DNA from: an uncultured Bacteroidota bacterium
GTDB taxonomy: Bacteria > Bacteroidota > Bacteroidia > Chitinophagales > Chitinophagaceae
Reading direction: 5' to 3'
NCBI GenBank assembly: GCA_946479615.1
Contig: CAMLGR010000029.1
Span: forward strand, 1-36,846
Length of the DNA stretch: 36,846 bases
How positions within the stretch are numbered: the first letter of the stretch is position 1; each line of letters opens with the position of its first letter. Position numbers and translations under genes: made by a program. This document shows, one piece after another, positions 17,161-25,476 of the stretch. Under the pieces are notes generated by a model. The model did no database searches. It saw only the letters and a program-made list of their open reading frames with translations, and had not been told where the DNA came from.

Positions 17161-18003
17161 TTACTTTACCTGGTAAGCGATAACGGATTTGTTCCAGAAT
17201 GTGGGTACAAAGATGATCTTCTTTTTTGCATCGATTCCAATATCCGCTGTGTTACCTTTTTCTGCTCTTGTATCTTTCAATAATTCCTTGCTGCCATCTG
17301 CATTGACATACCAGATAGCGCCTGCCCAGCAGGATACAATAAAATCATTCCCCTGGATATTTTCAATACCATCTGTTCCACCTTCCATACCGTCGGCGAT
17401 CTTCGTGATTGATTTATCGGCATTCATTTTATAAATACCACCGGCATCGAGCAGGTAAAAATCATTTCCCCTCATCAAAACACCATTAGGGCCCTGAAGG
17501 TTCGGGACATATACTTCTGTTACATCATCTTTTACCCGGAATATTTTTTTGTTCTTTGAATCGGATACATATATGGCGCCGTCGCTGCCTATACTTACAT
17601 CATTCAATCCATCGGCACCGGTCACGGCAATCTTCCTCTCGATTTTTCCTGCCGCTATATCGATCACAACAATATCGGACAGATCAGCCACATATAATTT
17701 GCCTTTGTAAAGCCCCATTCCCTTAGGAGCGTTGAGACCTTTTACCCATTCCACTACAATTCCTTTCCCATCGGCGTTCATTTTTCCTACAGAACCGGCT
17801 CCATCTTTTCCCCAGGGATCCGTGCCATCAATATTGGTTACATACAGGGTATTGTTGCCATCGAATAAAACAGATTCAGGCACTTTAAATACTGAATCGG
17901 TTTGCCAGAGTTTCACCAGCTCATGTTTTTGAGCCGATACAAACAGAGTAGAGCAGGCGGCAAGCAGGGCCAGAACGAAAATTCTGAAAAAGGAATTTTT
18001 CAT
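17161..18003 (-). CDS. Exported SMP-30/gluconolactonase-like beta-propeller protein
   Basis: I start at ATG 18003, where a Sec signal peptide of about 24 residues ends in FVSAQ; the open frame extends upstream but across the promoter. The 280-residue protein has repeated propeller blades: VPESVLFDGNNTLYVTNI, APKGMGLYKGKLYVADLSDI, GLNDVSIGSDGAIYVSDSKN, QGPNGVLMRGNDFYLLDAG. This is typical of SMP-30/LRE or NHL-like six-bladed propellers, some of which are metal-dependent lactonases. The gene is alone between bshC (62 bases downstream) and a divergently transcribed hydroxylase. Substrate is unknown; a binding rather than catalytic role is possible. Confidence 0.7.
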   Translation of the reverse strand: MKNSFFRIFVLALLAACSTLFVSAQKHELVKLWQTDSVFKVPESVLFDGNNTLYVTNIDGTDPWGKDGAGSVGKMNADGKGIVVEWVKGLNAPKGMGLYKGKLYVADLSDIVVIDIAAGKIERKIAVTGADGLNDVSIGSDGAIYVSDSKNKKIFRVKDDVTEVYVPNLQGPNGVLMRGNDFYLLDAGGIYKMNADKSITKIADGMEGGTDGIENIQGNDFIVSCWAGAIWYVNADGSKELLKDTRAEKGNTADIGIDAKKKIIFVPTFWNKSVIAYQVK

Positions 18004-18026
18004 GTTGTAATTTTTGAAGGTTATTG

Positions 18027-18034
18027 CAAATATA
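18027..18034 (-). promoter_or_regulatory. Bacteroidota -7 element of the SMP-30-like gene
   Basis: The minus strand reads TATATTTG, an exact TAnnTTTG match, 23 bases before ATG 18003. It lies inside the longer open frame, which supports the shorter start. No clear -33 box is seen. Confidence 0.45.
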
Positions 18035-18243
18035 CTAACCCGGAGGTAATGGCTGCCGAAAGCCAATTCCCGGGCCTGAACCCGGCAATTTAATACAAAC
18101 AGCATACAGCGAAGTTTAATAACAGCCGGTGTTTGATATTGATCCGAAAGGGATTATTTTTTCCCTGTAGAAAACCAGTTTTGCCCGGCTAAAACCAGGA
18201 AATGACAGCAATCAACATTATTCCTGTCATGAGTTTTTTTATT

Positions 18244-18251
18244 TAAATTTG
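18244..18251 (+). promoter_or_regulatory. Bacteroidota -7 element of the sterol-desaturase-family gene
   Basis: TAAATTTG matches TAnnTTTG exactly and ends 19 bases before ATG 18271. The region between the two divergent genes (18004-18270) also holds the opposite element at 18027. No good -33 box is visible. Confidence 0.4.
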
Positions 18252-18270
18252 GTAACACACGTTAGTCTTT

Positions 18271-19551
18271 ATGGAGCAATATGGAAAAATACTCCTGGTA
18301 GCCATCCCTGCCTTTCTCTTCCTGGTTTTATTGGAGAAATGGTATGGCTGGTATAAAAAGAAAGATACGATCCGGAACATGGATATGATCTCCAGTCTTA
18401 GTTCCGGTGTAACCAATGTTACCAAAGATGTATTGGGATTAAGTCTTGCTATCGTCACCTATCCCTGGCTGGTGAAACACCTGGCCCTGGTCCATGTTCA
18501 GAATTCGATCTTTGTCTATATCGTTGCCTTTTTTGCACTGGACCTGGCGGGCTATTGGGTGCACCGGATCCAGCATATAGTGAATTTTTTCTGGAACGGT
18601 CATATCGTTCATCATAGCAGCGAAGAATTTAATCTGGCCTGTGCACTTCGTCAAAGCATTTCTTCGATTGTAAAAATATTTATCGTTTTCTTATTACCTG
18701 CTGCATTGCTTGGTGTACCGGGACAGGTGATCGGTGTCGTAGCACCCCTGCATTTGTTCGCCCAATTCTGGTATCATACCCGGCATATCAATAAAATGGG
18801 TTTCCTGGAAAAGATCATCGTCACCCCTTCACATCACCGGGTGCATCATGCGATCAACCCGGAGTATATCGATAAGAATTATGGGCAGATCTTTATTTTC
18901 TGGGATAAATTATTTGGTTCTTACCAGGAAGAATTGCCCGATGTACCACCTGTTTATGGTATCACGCGGCCCGTTCGTACCTGGAACCCGATCAGGATCA
19001 ATTTTCAGCATGCCTGGTTATTATGTAAAGATGCCTGGAAAACAAAAAGCTGGAAAGACAAATTCCGTATCTGGTTCATGCCCACCGGCTGGCGGCCTGC
19101 TGATGTATTGGAACATTCCCCGGTCTATAAAATAGAAGATGTCAATAATTTTGAAAAATATGATACCAAAGCGTCACTTGGCCTGCATATCTGGAGCTGG
19201 GTGCAAATGCTGATGATCCTTGCGATGATCAGTTATCTTTTTGGGAATATCGCGCCGATCAATAAACTGGATACTACTTATATCTATATATATGGCGGTT
19301 TTGCTTTTTTAAGCATTTATGCGTTTACAGAATTGATGGACAGAAATCCTTATGCGATCATCTGGGAAGCCGCCAGGAGCATTTGGGGTATTGGCATTAT
19401 TTACCAGCAGGGTGATTGGTTTGGCGCTTCCCTGCTGATTCCCGGCATTCAGTATATTCTTACAGGCTACTTCATTCTTTCCCTGCTTATTACCGTTTAT
19501 TTTGTTATCCGGCACTACCGCGAAGATCAGCAGCAGTTGCTTCTGGCGTGA
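18271..19551 (+). CDS. Sterol desaturase / fatty acid hydroxylase family membrane protein
   Basis: The 426-residue integral membrane protein has the three-part histidine cluster of the di-iron hydroxylase superfamily: HRIQH (98-102), HIVHH (111-115) and HHRVHH (188-193), with a further HTRH at about 169-172. Membrane helices flank these boxes, and four more hydrophobic segments form a C-terminal extension (about 310-415), as in alkylglycerol-monooxygenase-like members. Such enzymes hydroxylate or desaturate lipid chains at the membrane using oxygen. It is a single gene with its own -7 element, converging on an aldehyde dehydrogenase gene. The lipid substrate cannot be told. Confidence 0.85.
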   Translation: MEQYGKILLVAIPAFLFLVLLEKWYGWYKKKDTIRNMDMISSLSSGVTNVTKDVLGLSLAIVTYPWLVKHLALVHVQNSIFVYIVAFFALDLAGYWVHRIQHIVNFFWNGHIVHHSSEEFNLACALRQSISSIVKIFIVFLLPAALLGVPGQVIGVVAPLHLFAQFWYHTRHINKMGFLEKIIVTPSHHRVHHAINPEYIDKNYGQIFIFWDKLFGSYQEELPDVPPVYGITRPVRTWNPIRINFQHAWLLCKDAWKTKSWKDKFRIWFMPTGWRPADVLEHSPVYKIEDVNNFEKYDTKASLGLHIWSWVQMLMILAMISYLFGNIAPINKLDTTYIYIYGGFAFLSIYAFTELMDRNPYAIIWEAARSIWGIGIIYQQGDWFGASLLIPGIQYILTGYFILSLLITVYFVIRHYREDQQQLLLA

Positions 19552-19600
19552 TGCGGTGTTATTGGTGTTAAATTTTAGATTTTAGATGCGAAAATCCTAT

Positions 19601-19714
19601 GTGAAACCTATGTGTCCTATGTGCCTATGTGGTAAAAAGCTATTTTATTGAAGGTTACAAATAGTAGAATGGCGTAGTCTCACCACATAGGCACATAGGA
19701 CACATAGGTTTCAC
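19601..19714. repeat. 33-base perfect inverted repeat at a convergent junction
   Basis: Arms 19601-19633 and 19682-19714 are exact reverse complements, separated by 48 bases. The left arm, with the few bases before it, is made of four copies of the word cctatgtg; the right arm is made of its complement cacatagg. It lies between the stops at 19551 (plus) and 19749 (minus), so it can act as a hairpin at the end of both transcripts. There is no T-run directly after either arm. Confidence 0.9.
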
Positions 19715-19748
19715 TTAGAGTATATTTGCCATCTAACACCCAAACCTT

Positions 19749-21248
19749 CTACACCGCTGCTTTACTAAGTTCATTATTCACCGTTCTCCAGATTCCTAAG
19801 GGATTTTTATTCTTTAATTCATCCGGGAGGAATTTATCGGGCCAGTTCTGGAATGATAACGGTCTTGCAAAACGTTTGATACCATCAGCACCTACGGAAG
19901 TAAACCGCGAATCGGTAGTAGCAGGAAAGGGTCCGCCGTGATGCATACTTAAACAAACTTCCACGCCGGTAGGCACTCCATTGATAATATACCTGCCGCA
20001 GATATTCTTAATCGCTTCTGTTAATTCTTCATTGTTTGCAATATCATCCTCCGTCGCCATAACAGTGGCGGTTAATTGACCTTCGAGTTTATTGACCACT
20101 TCCAGCATTTCATTACTATCCTTGCAACGGATCACCAATGAATAAGGGCCGAATACTTCCTGGTGCAGTACCGGATTGTTAAGAAATGCCTGCCCGCTGG
20201 CCGATGCTACTGTGGGAGAACCCTGGTTGAATTGCGGTTCACCATCTGCTACAGCTACCGTTTCAACACTTTCCTGTGATAATGCATTGGCTCTTTTCTC
20301 CACATAGGCTTTAAATATGCCCGCATGCAACATCGTACCGGGATTGGCTTTTTTAATTTCTTCTCCCAGTGCCTGTATAAATGTTTCCAGTCCCTCTCCT
20401 TCCACACCAATGATCAAACCGGGATTGGTACAAAACTGTCCGACACCCAGTGTAATAGAGCCCGCATAAAGTTTAGCGGTATCAGCTGCTGCTGCTTTCA
20501 ATTTACCAGGCAACAGGAAAACAGGGTTGATACTTCCCATTTCCGAGAAAACAGGAATTGGTTCTTTGCGTTGATTGGCCCAATCGAATAATTGTTTGCC
20601 CCCGAGATAAGAACCGGTGAACCCTACCGCTTTGGTATTCGGATGCTCAACTAATGCTTTGCCAATTTCAAAACCGGCGCCATGTACATGCGCAAATATT
20701 CCATCAGGCATATTTGTTTTCATAGCAGCCCTGATGATTGCATTGGCTACCAGTTGTGAAGTGCGTACATGTGCAGGATGTGCTTTGACAATAACCGGGC
20801 AGCCGGCCGCAAATGCACAGGCTGTATCTCCGCCGGCTGTAGAATAAGCAAATGGGAAATTGCTGGCGCCAAATACGACTACAGGACCTAAAGGCACTAA
20901 CATCTTCCGGATATCGGGTTTAGGGGGATTTTTATCCGGTATCGCAGTATCGATCCTTGCTTCCAGCCACTCACCTTTTTCGCAGGCCTCCGCATATTGA
21001 TTTAATTGAAAAATGGTACGGCCTCTTTCATTTCTTAACCGGGCTTCAGGAAGATTGGTCTCTTCACCAGCTACTTTCAATACTTCATCACCTAATGCTT
21101 CCAGTTCGGCTGCTATGGCCCGCATAAAATCAGCGCGCGCCGATAATGGCAATTTACGATAGGCCAGGAAAGCCTTCCATGATTGCTGCATGACTTCTTC
21201 CACCTGCTCTATTGTAGCATCTGTATAATTCATAGTTTCCGTATTCAT
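19749..21248 (-). CDS. 2,5-dioxovalerate (alpha-ketoglutarate semialdehyde) dehydrogenase, ALDH family
   Basis: The 499-residue protein is an aldehyde dehydrogenase of the NADP-using KGSADH type. Visible are the GASNFPFAYSTAGGDTACA segment (about 127-145), cofactor lysine in VKAHPAH (Lys155), GFTGSYLGG, the general base Glu236 in FSEMGSINP, and the nucleophile Cys273 in GQFCTNPG. Family members oxidise 2,5-dioxovalerate to 2-oxoglutarate, the last step of several pentose, hexuronate and hydroxyproline routes. The start could be Met1 or Met6. It is transcribed alone but lies near the exported sugar-acid genes at 23195-26619, which would fit a shared pathway; that link is inference. Confidence 0.88.
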   Translation of the reverse strand: MNTETMNYTDATIEQVEEVMQQSWKAFLAYRKLPLSARADFMRAIAAELEALGDEVLKVAGEETNLPEARLRNERGRTIFQLNQYAEACEKGEWLEARIDTAIPDKNPPKPDIRKMLVPLGPVVVFGASNFPFAYSTAGGDTACAFAAGCPVIVKAHPAHVRTSQLVANAIIRAAMKTNMPDGIFAHVHGAGFEIGKALVEHPNTKAVGFTGSYLGGKQLFDWANQRKEPIPVFSEMGSINPVFLLPGKLKAAAADTAKLYAGSITLGVGQFCTNPGLIIGVEGEGLETFIQALGEEIKKANPGTMLHAGIFKAYVEKRANALSQESVETVAVADGEPQFNQGSPTVASASGQAFLNNPVLHQEVFGPYSLVIRCKDSNEMLEVVNKLEGQLTATVMATEDDIANNEELTEAIKNICGRYIINGVPTGVEVCLSMHHGGPFPATTDSRFTSVGADGIKRFARPLSFQNWPDKFLPDELKNKNPLGIWRTVNNELSKAAV

Positions 21249-21279
21249 ATAATTGATGATTGTCTCTTTTTTGGAGGAT

Positions 21280-21308
21280 TAAAGGTAAAAAGAAAATACC
21301 GTGAACAA
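21280..21308 (-). promoter_or_regulatory. Likely promoter of the dioxovalerate dehydrogenase gene
   Basis: On the minus strand TTG (21308-21306) is followed after 18 bases by TACCTTTA (21287-21280), a seven-of-eight match to TAnnTTTG. This spacing suits the Bacteroidota -33/-7 promoter. The start codon lies about 30 bases downstream. The divergent gene at 21362 probably has its own promoter in the same interval. Confidence 0.45.
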
Positions 21309-21361
21309 GGTATTCCCGGCAGTTGACATACTAACTACTTTTAGCTACCTAAATTACCAAA

Positions 21362-22189
21362 ATGAACCGCCGAGTTTTTTTACACAAATCAGGTATTGCC
21401 GCAGTAGCCGCAGCCGGCTTACCGCTTGCTCTCCGTAATCAACAACAAAATACGCCCAGTGTTTACAAAACAGTTTTAAAAACCGGGGAAGCAGGACAAT
21501 CTTATTATGAACTGGGATTGTATCATTCAACCATCCAGGATTTCGGGGCTGCTACCGATGATGAGAAAACGATCGGCTTGAAAGTAAATTATTATGGCAC
21601 CGACGATATCACAGCGCCAACCAACACAGGTGAATACAAATACATTATTAAAAAAGTAGAGCAGACAGATGCTACCAATAATACCTGGAGAATAACGACG
21701 AAACTGGATAAGAAGATATCCGGGGATCATAAGTTCCCCAAAGATTTTCCGAAAAACCTGGTGTTTGAATGCAAGCCGGGTTCCTATATCAATATTTTAG
21801 ATAAGAAGAATAATACCCTGGTAAGTATACCTTTTCCTCCACCGGCTTCTTCAGGCAGCAGCAGCGGTAGTGGTTGCTTTTTGACCACCGCCTGCGTAAA
21901 ACATAAAGGATTCGCTGATGACTGCGAAGAACTGACTACGCTGCGTTTCCTGCGTGATAAGTTTATGATCCGTAGTGAAGAGGGACGAAGGATGATCTCA
22001 TTGTACAGGGAATCAGGACCCGTTATTGAAAAAGCGATTGCATCCTGCGATAACAAAGCAGCTATTTATGAATATATGCATAGCCACATGATCATACCTG
22101 CGGTTGAATTAGTACAACAGGGACATTATAAGGCCGCTGTTCATCATTATAAAATTTTTGTAACAGCTCTATCGCAACAATATTGCTGA
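21362..22189 (+). CDS. Exported protein with C-terminal CFI-box domain
   Basis: The 275-residue protein starts with NRRVFLHKSGIAAVAAAGLP, a twin-arginine-like export signal. The middle part (about 30-160) is a beta-rich domain I do not recognise. After a Pro then Gly/Ser linker (FPPPASSGSSSGSG, about 155-170) comes a conserved C-terminal module beginning GCFLTTAC and continuing ELTTLRFLRDKFM. This is the pattern of the CFI-box C-terminal domain, a cysteine-containing tail of unknown function found on many unrelated exported bacterial proteins. Here it extends by about 90 residues and ends in Cys. The gene is monocistronic, with a strong terminator at 22277. Function is unknown. Confidence 0.65.
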   Translation: MNRRVFLHKSGIAAVAAAGLPLALRNQQQNTPSVYKTVLKTGEAGQSYYELGLYHSTIQDFGAATDDEKTIGLKVNYYGTDDITAPTNTGEYKYIIKKVEQTDATNNTWRITTKLDKKISGDHKFPKDFPKNLVFECKPGSYINILDKKNNTLVSIPFPPPASSGSSSGSGCFLTTACVKHKGFADDCEELTTLRFLRDKFMIRSEEGRRMISLYRESGPVIEKAIASCDNKAAIYEYMHSHMIIPAVELVQQGHYKAAVHHYKIFVTALSQQYC

Positions 22190-22276
22190 TTCGATTCTTG
22201 TTCCGTCAGATCAGGGCCATTTTCCTCCGGGAAAGTGGTCTATTTTCTCAAGTGTTTTTTTCGTTTCGTTAGACCG

Positions 22277-22311
22277 GGGTCAAATCCGTCCGTGCGGATT
22301 GACCCTTTTTT
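22277..22311 (+). terminator. Intrinsic terminator after the CFI-box gene
   Basis: The left stem 22277-22288 pairs with 22295-22305, broken only by one bulged A, and a run of six T follows directly. It lies 87 bases after the stop. A long inverted repeat begins one base after it. Confidence 0.8.
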
Positions 22312-22414
22312 AAATGTAAAATGCAGAATGTAAAATCTAAAATGTAAAAGTTGATCATTTGGAATTTGTATTTTCCTTTTACATTTTAGATTTTACATTC
22401 TGCATTTTACATTT
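22312..22414. repeat. 39-base perfect inverted repeat at a convergent junction
   Basis: Arms 22312-22350 and 22376-22414 are exact reverse complements, separated by 25 bases. Each arm carries three variants of the word aatgtaaaa. The right arm ends one base before the stop codon of the minus-strand YjbR-like gene, so a hairpin would form immediately after that gene. Confidence 0.92.
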
Positions 22415-22415
22415 C

Positions 22416-22733
22416 TTATTTCTTAGTAGCAATCGTATTATAAGCGACAATCAGCGCATCTTTCAGCATAGCTTTCCTGATCTTTCCCAATTCAATGAAA
22501 GTAGCCCCTTTCTTTCCCCAACCGCCTGGAACAGGATAAATAATCGTTTTATCAAACGCACAAAAAACAGACTGATCGAGCAGCGATAATTTCACCATCA
22601 TCCGTTTATTTTTTTCATCAAGTGTGGCGAATATTTTCTTTTTCACCCGGAATGCTTTTTTATCAAAATGAGGATGCTCATCTGTACCAGGAAAAGCAAG
22701 TGCCAGATTGCGCGCGGTTTCGATACTGACCAT
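22416..22733 (-). CDS. MmcQ/YjbR family protein
   Basis: The 105-residue protein matches the MmcQ/YjbR family: ETARNLALAFPGTDEHPHF at the start, FRVKKKIFATLDEKNKRMMV, then PVPGGWGKKGATFIEL, which is the characteristic C-terminal motif. The fold is related to a double-stranded DNA-binding (CyaY-like) fold, but no reaction is established. It is a single gene whose stop touches the 39-base inverted repeat. Upstream, TATCTTTC is a seven-of-eight match to the -7 element. Confidence 0.85.
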   Translation of the reverse strand: MVSIETARNLALAFPGTDEHPHFDKKAFRVKKKIFATLDEKNKRMMVKLSLLDQSVFCAFDKTIIYPVPGGWGKKGATFIELGKIRKAMLKDALIVAYNTIATKK

Positions 22734-22826
22734 GATGATAATATTAAGGAAAGATACTTATTTGTCCGGCGGATGAAAAATCCCGCTTTTTGGCACAATA
22801 ATTATTTATATACAGGAAAGAGGCGT

Positions 22827-23084
22827 ATGAAAAAAAATCAACCGATCACGAAAAAAGAAGAAGTAAACAAGAACCCCGATCATAAAATTGACGAGGATTT
22901 TAAAGGATACCCGCATGGCCCTGCCAAAGATGAAACGATAAAACCCCAAACAAATACCCAGAAAAAAACAGCGGCTACAGATAAAAAAGATGGCGAAAAG
23001 AAAGACCGGAAAGAATTTGATAAACACCAGGAAACCGATGAGCAGGATTCCGATGGATCTGCCAACGCATTTGAAGATAAATAA
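22827..23084 (+). CDS. Small, highly charged hydrophilic protein (unknown)
   Basis: The start at ATG 22827 is preceded by aggaaagagg, a good ribosome binding site, whereas the longer frame begins inside the divergent YjbR-like gene. The 85-residue product is almost entirely Lys, Asp, Glu, Asn, Thr and Gln, with a single short conserved-looking stretch DEDFKGYPHGPAKDE. It has no signal peptide or membrane segment and is probably disordered, like many small stress-related proteins of soil Bacteroidota. I do not recognise a family. It converges on the sugar-acid operon, with a 56-base palindrome between. Confidence 0.6.
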   Translation: MKKNQPITKKEEVNKNPDHKIDEDFKGYPHGPAKDETIKPQTNTQKKTAATDKKDGEKKDRKEFDKHQETDEQDSDGSANAFEDK

Positions 23085-23119
23085 TATGTCAGGTTTTAAA
23101 ATATGTGGGCCGGCCGAAG

Positions 23120-23175
23120 CGATCAATTCATAATTTATAATTCATAATTATGAATTATAAATTATGAATTGATCG
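23120..23175. repeat. 56-base perfect palindrome without spacer
   Basis: Bases 23120-23147 are the exact reverse complement of 23148-23175, with no loop between. Each half contains the word aattcataa twice. It lies between the stop of the small charged protein (23084) and the stop of the mandelate-racemase-family gene (23195). In RNA it would form a very stable, AU-rich hairpin on either strand. Confidence 0.93.
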
Positions 23176-23194
23176 TTCATCCAACACCTAAACC

Positions 23195-24466
23195 TTACAC
23201 AAAGAAAGGCACACCCGGTATTGCATATTTCTTCATTCCTTCTTCATTGATCTCTACTCCTATGCCTGGTTTTTCGGAAAGTGTAATAAATCCATTCTCC
23301 ACCCAGGTTCCATCATATCTTACAATGTCTTTGAACATGGGATCTGTATGGAAATAAGATTGCCATTCCATGATTAAAAAATTAGGAACAGAAGCACACA
23401 CATGGCAGGTAGCCATCGCTCCTAGATAAGAAGCTACCATGTGAGGAGCAAACGGAACATAATAAAGATTGGAAAGATTGGCAATACGTTGCCCTTCTCC
23501 CAGCCCACCCACTTTTTGCAGATCGGGCATGATGATATCGGCCGCGCCAATCTCGAGTATTCTCCGGAAACCATAAGCGAGATAGAAATTTTCTCCGGCA
23601 CATATCGGTGTGGTAGTAGAATCGGCAATGAGTTTATACGCATCTACATTCTCTGCAGGAATAGGTTCTTCGAGCCATAAGAGATTGAGATGCTCCAGGC
23701 GTTTGGCAACTGCATGTCCTGTTACGGCATCATATCTTCCGTGCATATCGCAACAGATATCTATCACAGGGCCTACAGCTTCGCGGGCAGCCGTTACCTG
23801 GTCCACCATGCGTTGTAATTCCGCAGGGCTTGCCGTCCAGTTATAGGCATCATATTTATTAGGATCATTTGCCTGGTCCAGATCGAATTTAATAGCATTG
23901 AAGCCCATCTGCTTTGCTTTTAATGCAGCATCGGCAAAATCTTTGGGCGTAGGAAGATTGCGCTGGTATAAGGCTGTATCGCAATACACACGGATCTTAT
24001 CGCGAAATTTTCCTCCGAGTAACTGGTATACCGGCAGATTAAGGGCTTTACCTGCCAGATCCCATAAAGCCGTTTCGATGGCAGAAAGAACAGCTACATA
24101 CATACCGGCCTGTGCACCCTGGAAGAAACCTGATTTGCGTATATCTTCAAACAGTCGATGCACGTTCAATGGATTTTTTCCTTTGATCCGGTTCTCAAAA
24201 CTTTTTACCAGGTAATAAGTACCAGGTATCGCATCCACTCCTTCCCCGCAACCCCATATTCCCTGGTTGGTATAAATTTTTACAAATAAACTTCCCCGTA
24301 TATAGCCACATTTGATCTCGGTAATTTTAAGATCGGAAGGTGGTGAAGTTTTTGGTGTTGTATGAATTGCTTTCTCATATCCCTGGCCGAATGCCGACAG
24401 AGGTGCTAATGCTGCTGCTGTCGCTGCTTTGGTGAGAAAAGATCTTCTTGAAGTTGAATTTGCCAT
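23195..24466 (-). CDS. Exported mandelate racemase / galactonate dehydratase-like enzyme
   Basis: The 423-residue protein belongs to the enolase superfamily, mandelate racemase group. It has a twin-arginine signal (SRRSFLTK at 6-13) and predicted cleavage near AFGQ. The capping domain follows, then the barrel with AIKFDLD (Lys193), metal ligands near CDMHGRY (Asp240, His242), LEEPIP (Glu266) and AGENFY (Glu292), and a C-terminal FAPHMVA (His342). The DMH and H342 pattern resembles D-galactonate or related sugar-acid dehydratases. It is the third gene of an operon with an RraA-like protein and a BASS transporter. An exported sugar-acid dehydratase is unusual because most work in the cytoplasm. 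Confidence 0.8.
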   Translation of the reverse strand: MANSTSRRSFLTKAATAAALAPLSAFGQGYEKAIHTTPKTSPPSDLKITEIKCGYIRGSLFVKIYTNQGIWGCGEGVDAIPGTYYLVKSFENRIKGKNPLNVHRLFEDIRKSGFFQGAQAGMYVAVLSAIETALWDLAGKALNLPVYQLLGGKFRDKIRVYCDTALYQRNLPTPKDFADAALKAKQMGFNAIKFDLDQANDPNKYDAYNWTASPAELQRMVDQVTAAREAVGPVIDICCDMHGRYDAVTGHAVAKRLEHLNLLWLEEPIPAENVDAYKLIADSTTTPICAGENFYLAYGFRRILEIGAADIIMPDLQKVGGLGEGQRIANLSNLYYVPFAPHMVASYLGAMATCHVCASVPNFLIMEWQSYFHTDPMFKDIVRYDGTWVENGFITLSEKPGIGVEINEEGMKKYAIPGVPFFV

Positions 24467-24489
24467 TATTAATCGTTTAATGTTATTAA

Positions 24490-25440
24490 TTACCAGGTGC
24501 GTGTTTTTAAATATTCCTGTATCTGTTCTTTGGGTACAGGCAATTCACTGATATGTTCGTTGAGCCATTGGGAGAAATCTTTTTCGATCTCATCGCTCCA
24601 GCGTGAATCGATCTGCCCCGGCGTATATTTTTGCTCGCGCAGACGCTGATGCCCGAACATATCACGCAGGCGAACGATCTCGGATGTCTTCACTACTTTT
24701 TCAGCCAGGTGCGCCGGTATGAATATGACACCGCCATCTCTTCCCAGTACCACATCGCCGGGCATGACCGTAGCCTTGCCAATACGTGTCGGTTGATTGA
24801 TCCCTACCAGCGTTGTATTCAATTCACCATCAGGATTATTGAGGTGATGAGAAGGATGATAACTGCGGAAGAAAGAAGTGAAGGAACCAATTTCTTTTAG
24901 CCCTTTAATATCACGGACAGCGCCATCATATACAATTCCGTTGCCGGTCTTTGCAAAAATGGAATTGCCGAGGTTATCACCGATCGTAGGACCATCTTCA
25001 TGTGCACCAAACTGGTCCACTACGTAGACATCGCGTTTGACCAGCAGGTCAATCGGCCATGAGTTCTGTGATTTCACGCGCCCATCGCGGTTATGCCCCC
25101 TGTCATCGATCACGCGGTGGATATCAGGACGGCCGGGCATGAAGATCGCAGTGACTGCTCTTCCTACGAGTACACTATCGGGATTGATGGTTTCCCATCC
25201 ATCATCATACTGATGTTTGAAATTTTCATTACGTAATACCGCCCAGGCTTCTTCCAGCGATACCAGTTTCATACGGTCAAGTATGTTATCCGGTACTTTG
25301 GGCCTTCCATCAGGAAAACGTTCTCCTTTCCATAGAGGAGTTAAGAAAATAAGTTCCTCTTTTGATATCTGCTGGCTATGAAGTTGTGATGCAGCAAAGC
25401 AGATCACAACCAGCAGCATAACGTATTTAAATCTTGCCAT
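24490..25440 (-). CDS. Exported RraA-like (HMG-aldolase-like) protein
   Basis: The 316-residue protein has a Sec signal peptide (about 22 residues ending LHSQ). The body matches the RraA/dimethylmenaquinone-methyltransferase-like family: VGRAVTAIFMPGRPD, VYVVDQFG, GDNLGNSIFAKTGNGIVYDGAVRDI and PGDVVLGRDGGVIFIP. Members of this fold include 4-carboxy-4-hydroxy-2-oxoadipate and HMG aldolases as well as the RNase E inhibitor RraA. An exported copy next to a sugar-acid dehydratase and an organic-acid transporter fits an enzyme, perhaps a lyase acting on a 2-oxo acid. It lies 36 bases after the transporter gene and 23 bases before the dehydratase-like gene. Confidence 0.78.
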   Translation of the reverse strand: MARFKYVMLLVVICFAASQLHSQQISKEELIFLTPLWKGERFPDGRPKVPDNILDRMKLVSLEEAWAVLRNENFKHQYDDGWETINPDSVLVGRAVTAIFMPGRPDIHRVIDDRGHNRDGRVKSQNSWPIDLLVKRDVYVVDQFGAHEDGPTIGDNLGNSIFAKTGNGIVYDGAVRDIKGLKEIGSFTSFFRSYHPSHHLNNPDGELNTTLVGINQPTRIGKATVMPGDVVLGRDGGVIFIPAHLAEKVVKTSEIVRLRDMFGHQRLREQKYTPGQIDSRWSDEIEKDFSQWLNEHISELPVPKEQIQEYLKTRTW

Positions 25441-25476
25441 AACACATTATATAAGGATGAATAAATTGATTTGTAA

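Noticed and set aside
19601..19714. CRISPR array from the repeated cctatgtg words
   Set aside because: The words are 8 bases, nearly contiguous and mirrored; no spacers of regular length and no cas genes.
22668..22826. Longer start for the small charged protein
   Set aside because: It would begin inside the divergent YjbR-like gene; ATG 22827 has a good ribosome binding site.
24490..25440. Regulator of RNase E (RraA)
   Set aside because: A signal peptide and the sugar-acid operon argue for an exported enzyme; only the fold is shared with RraA.
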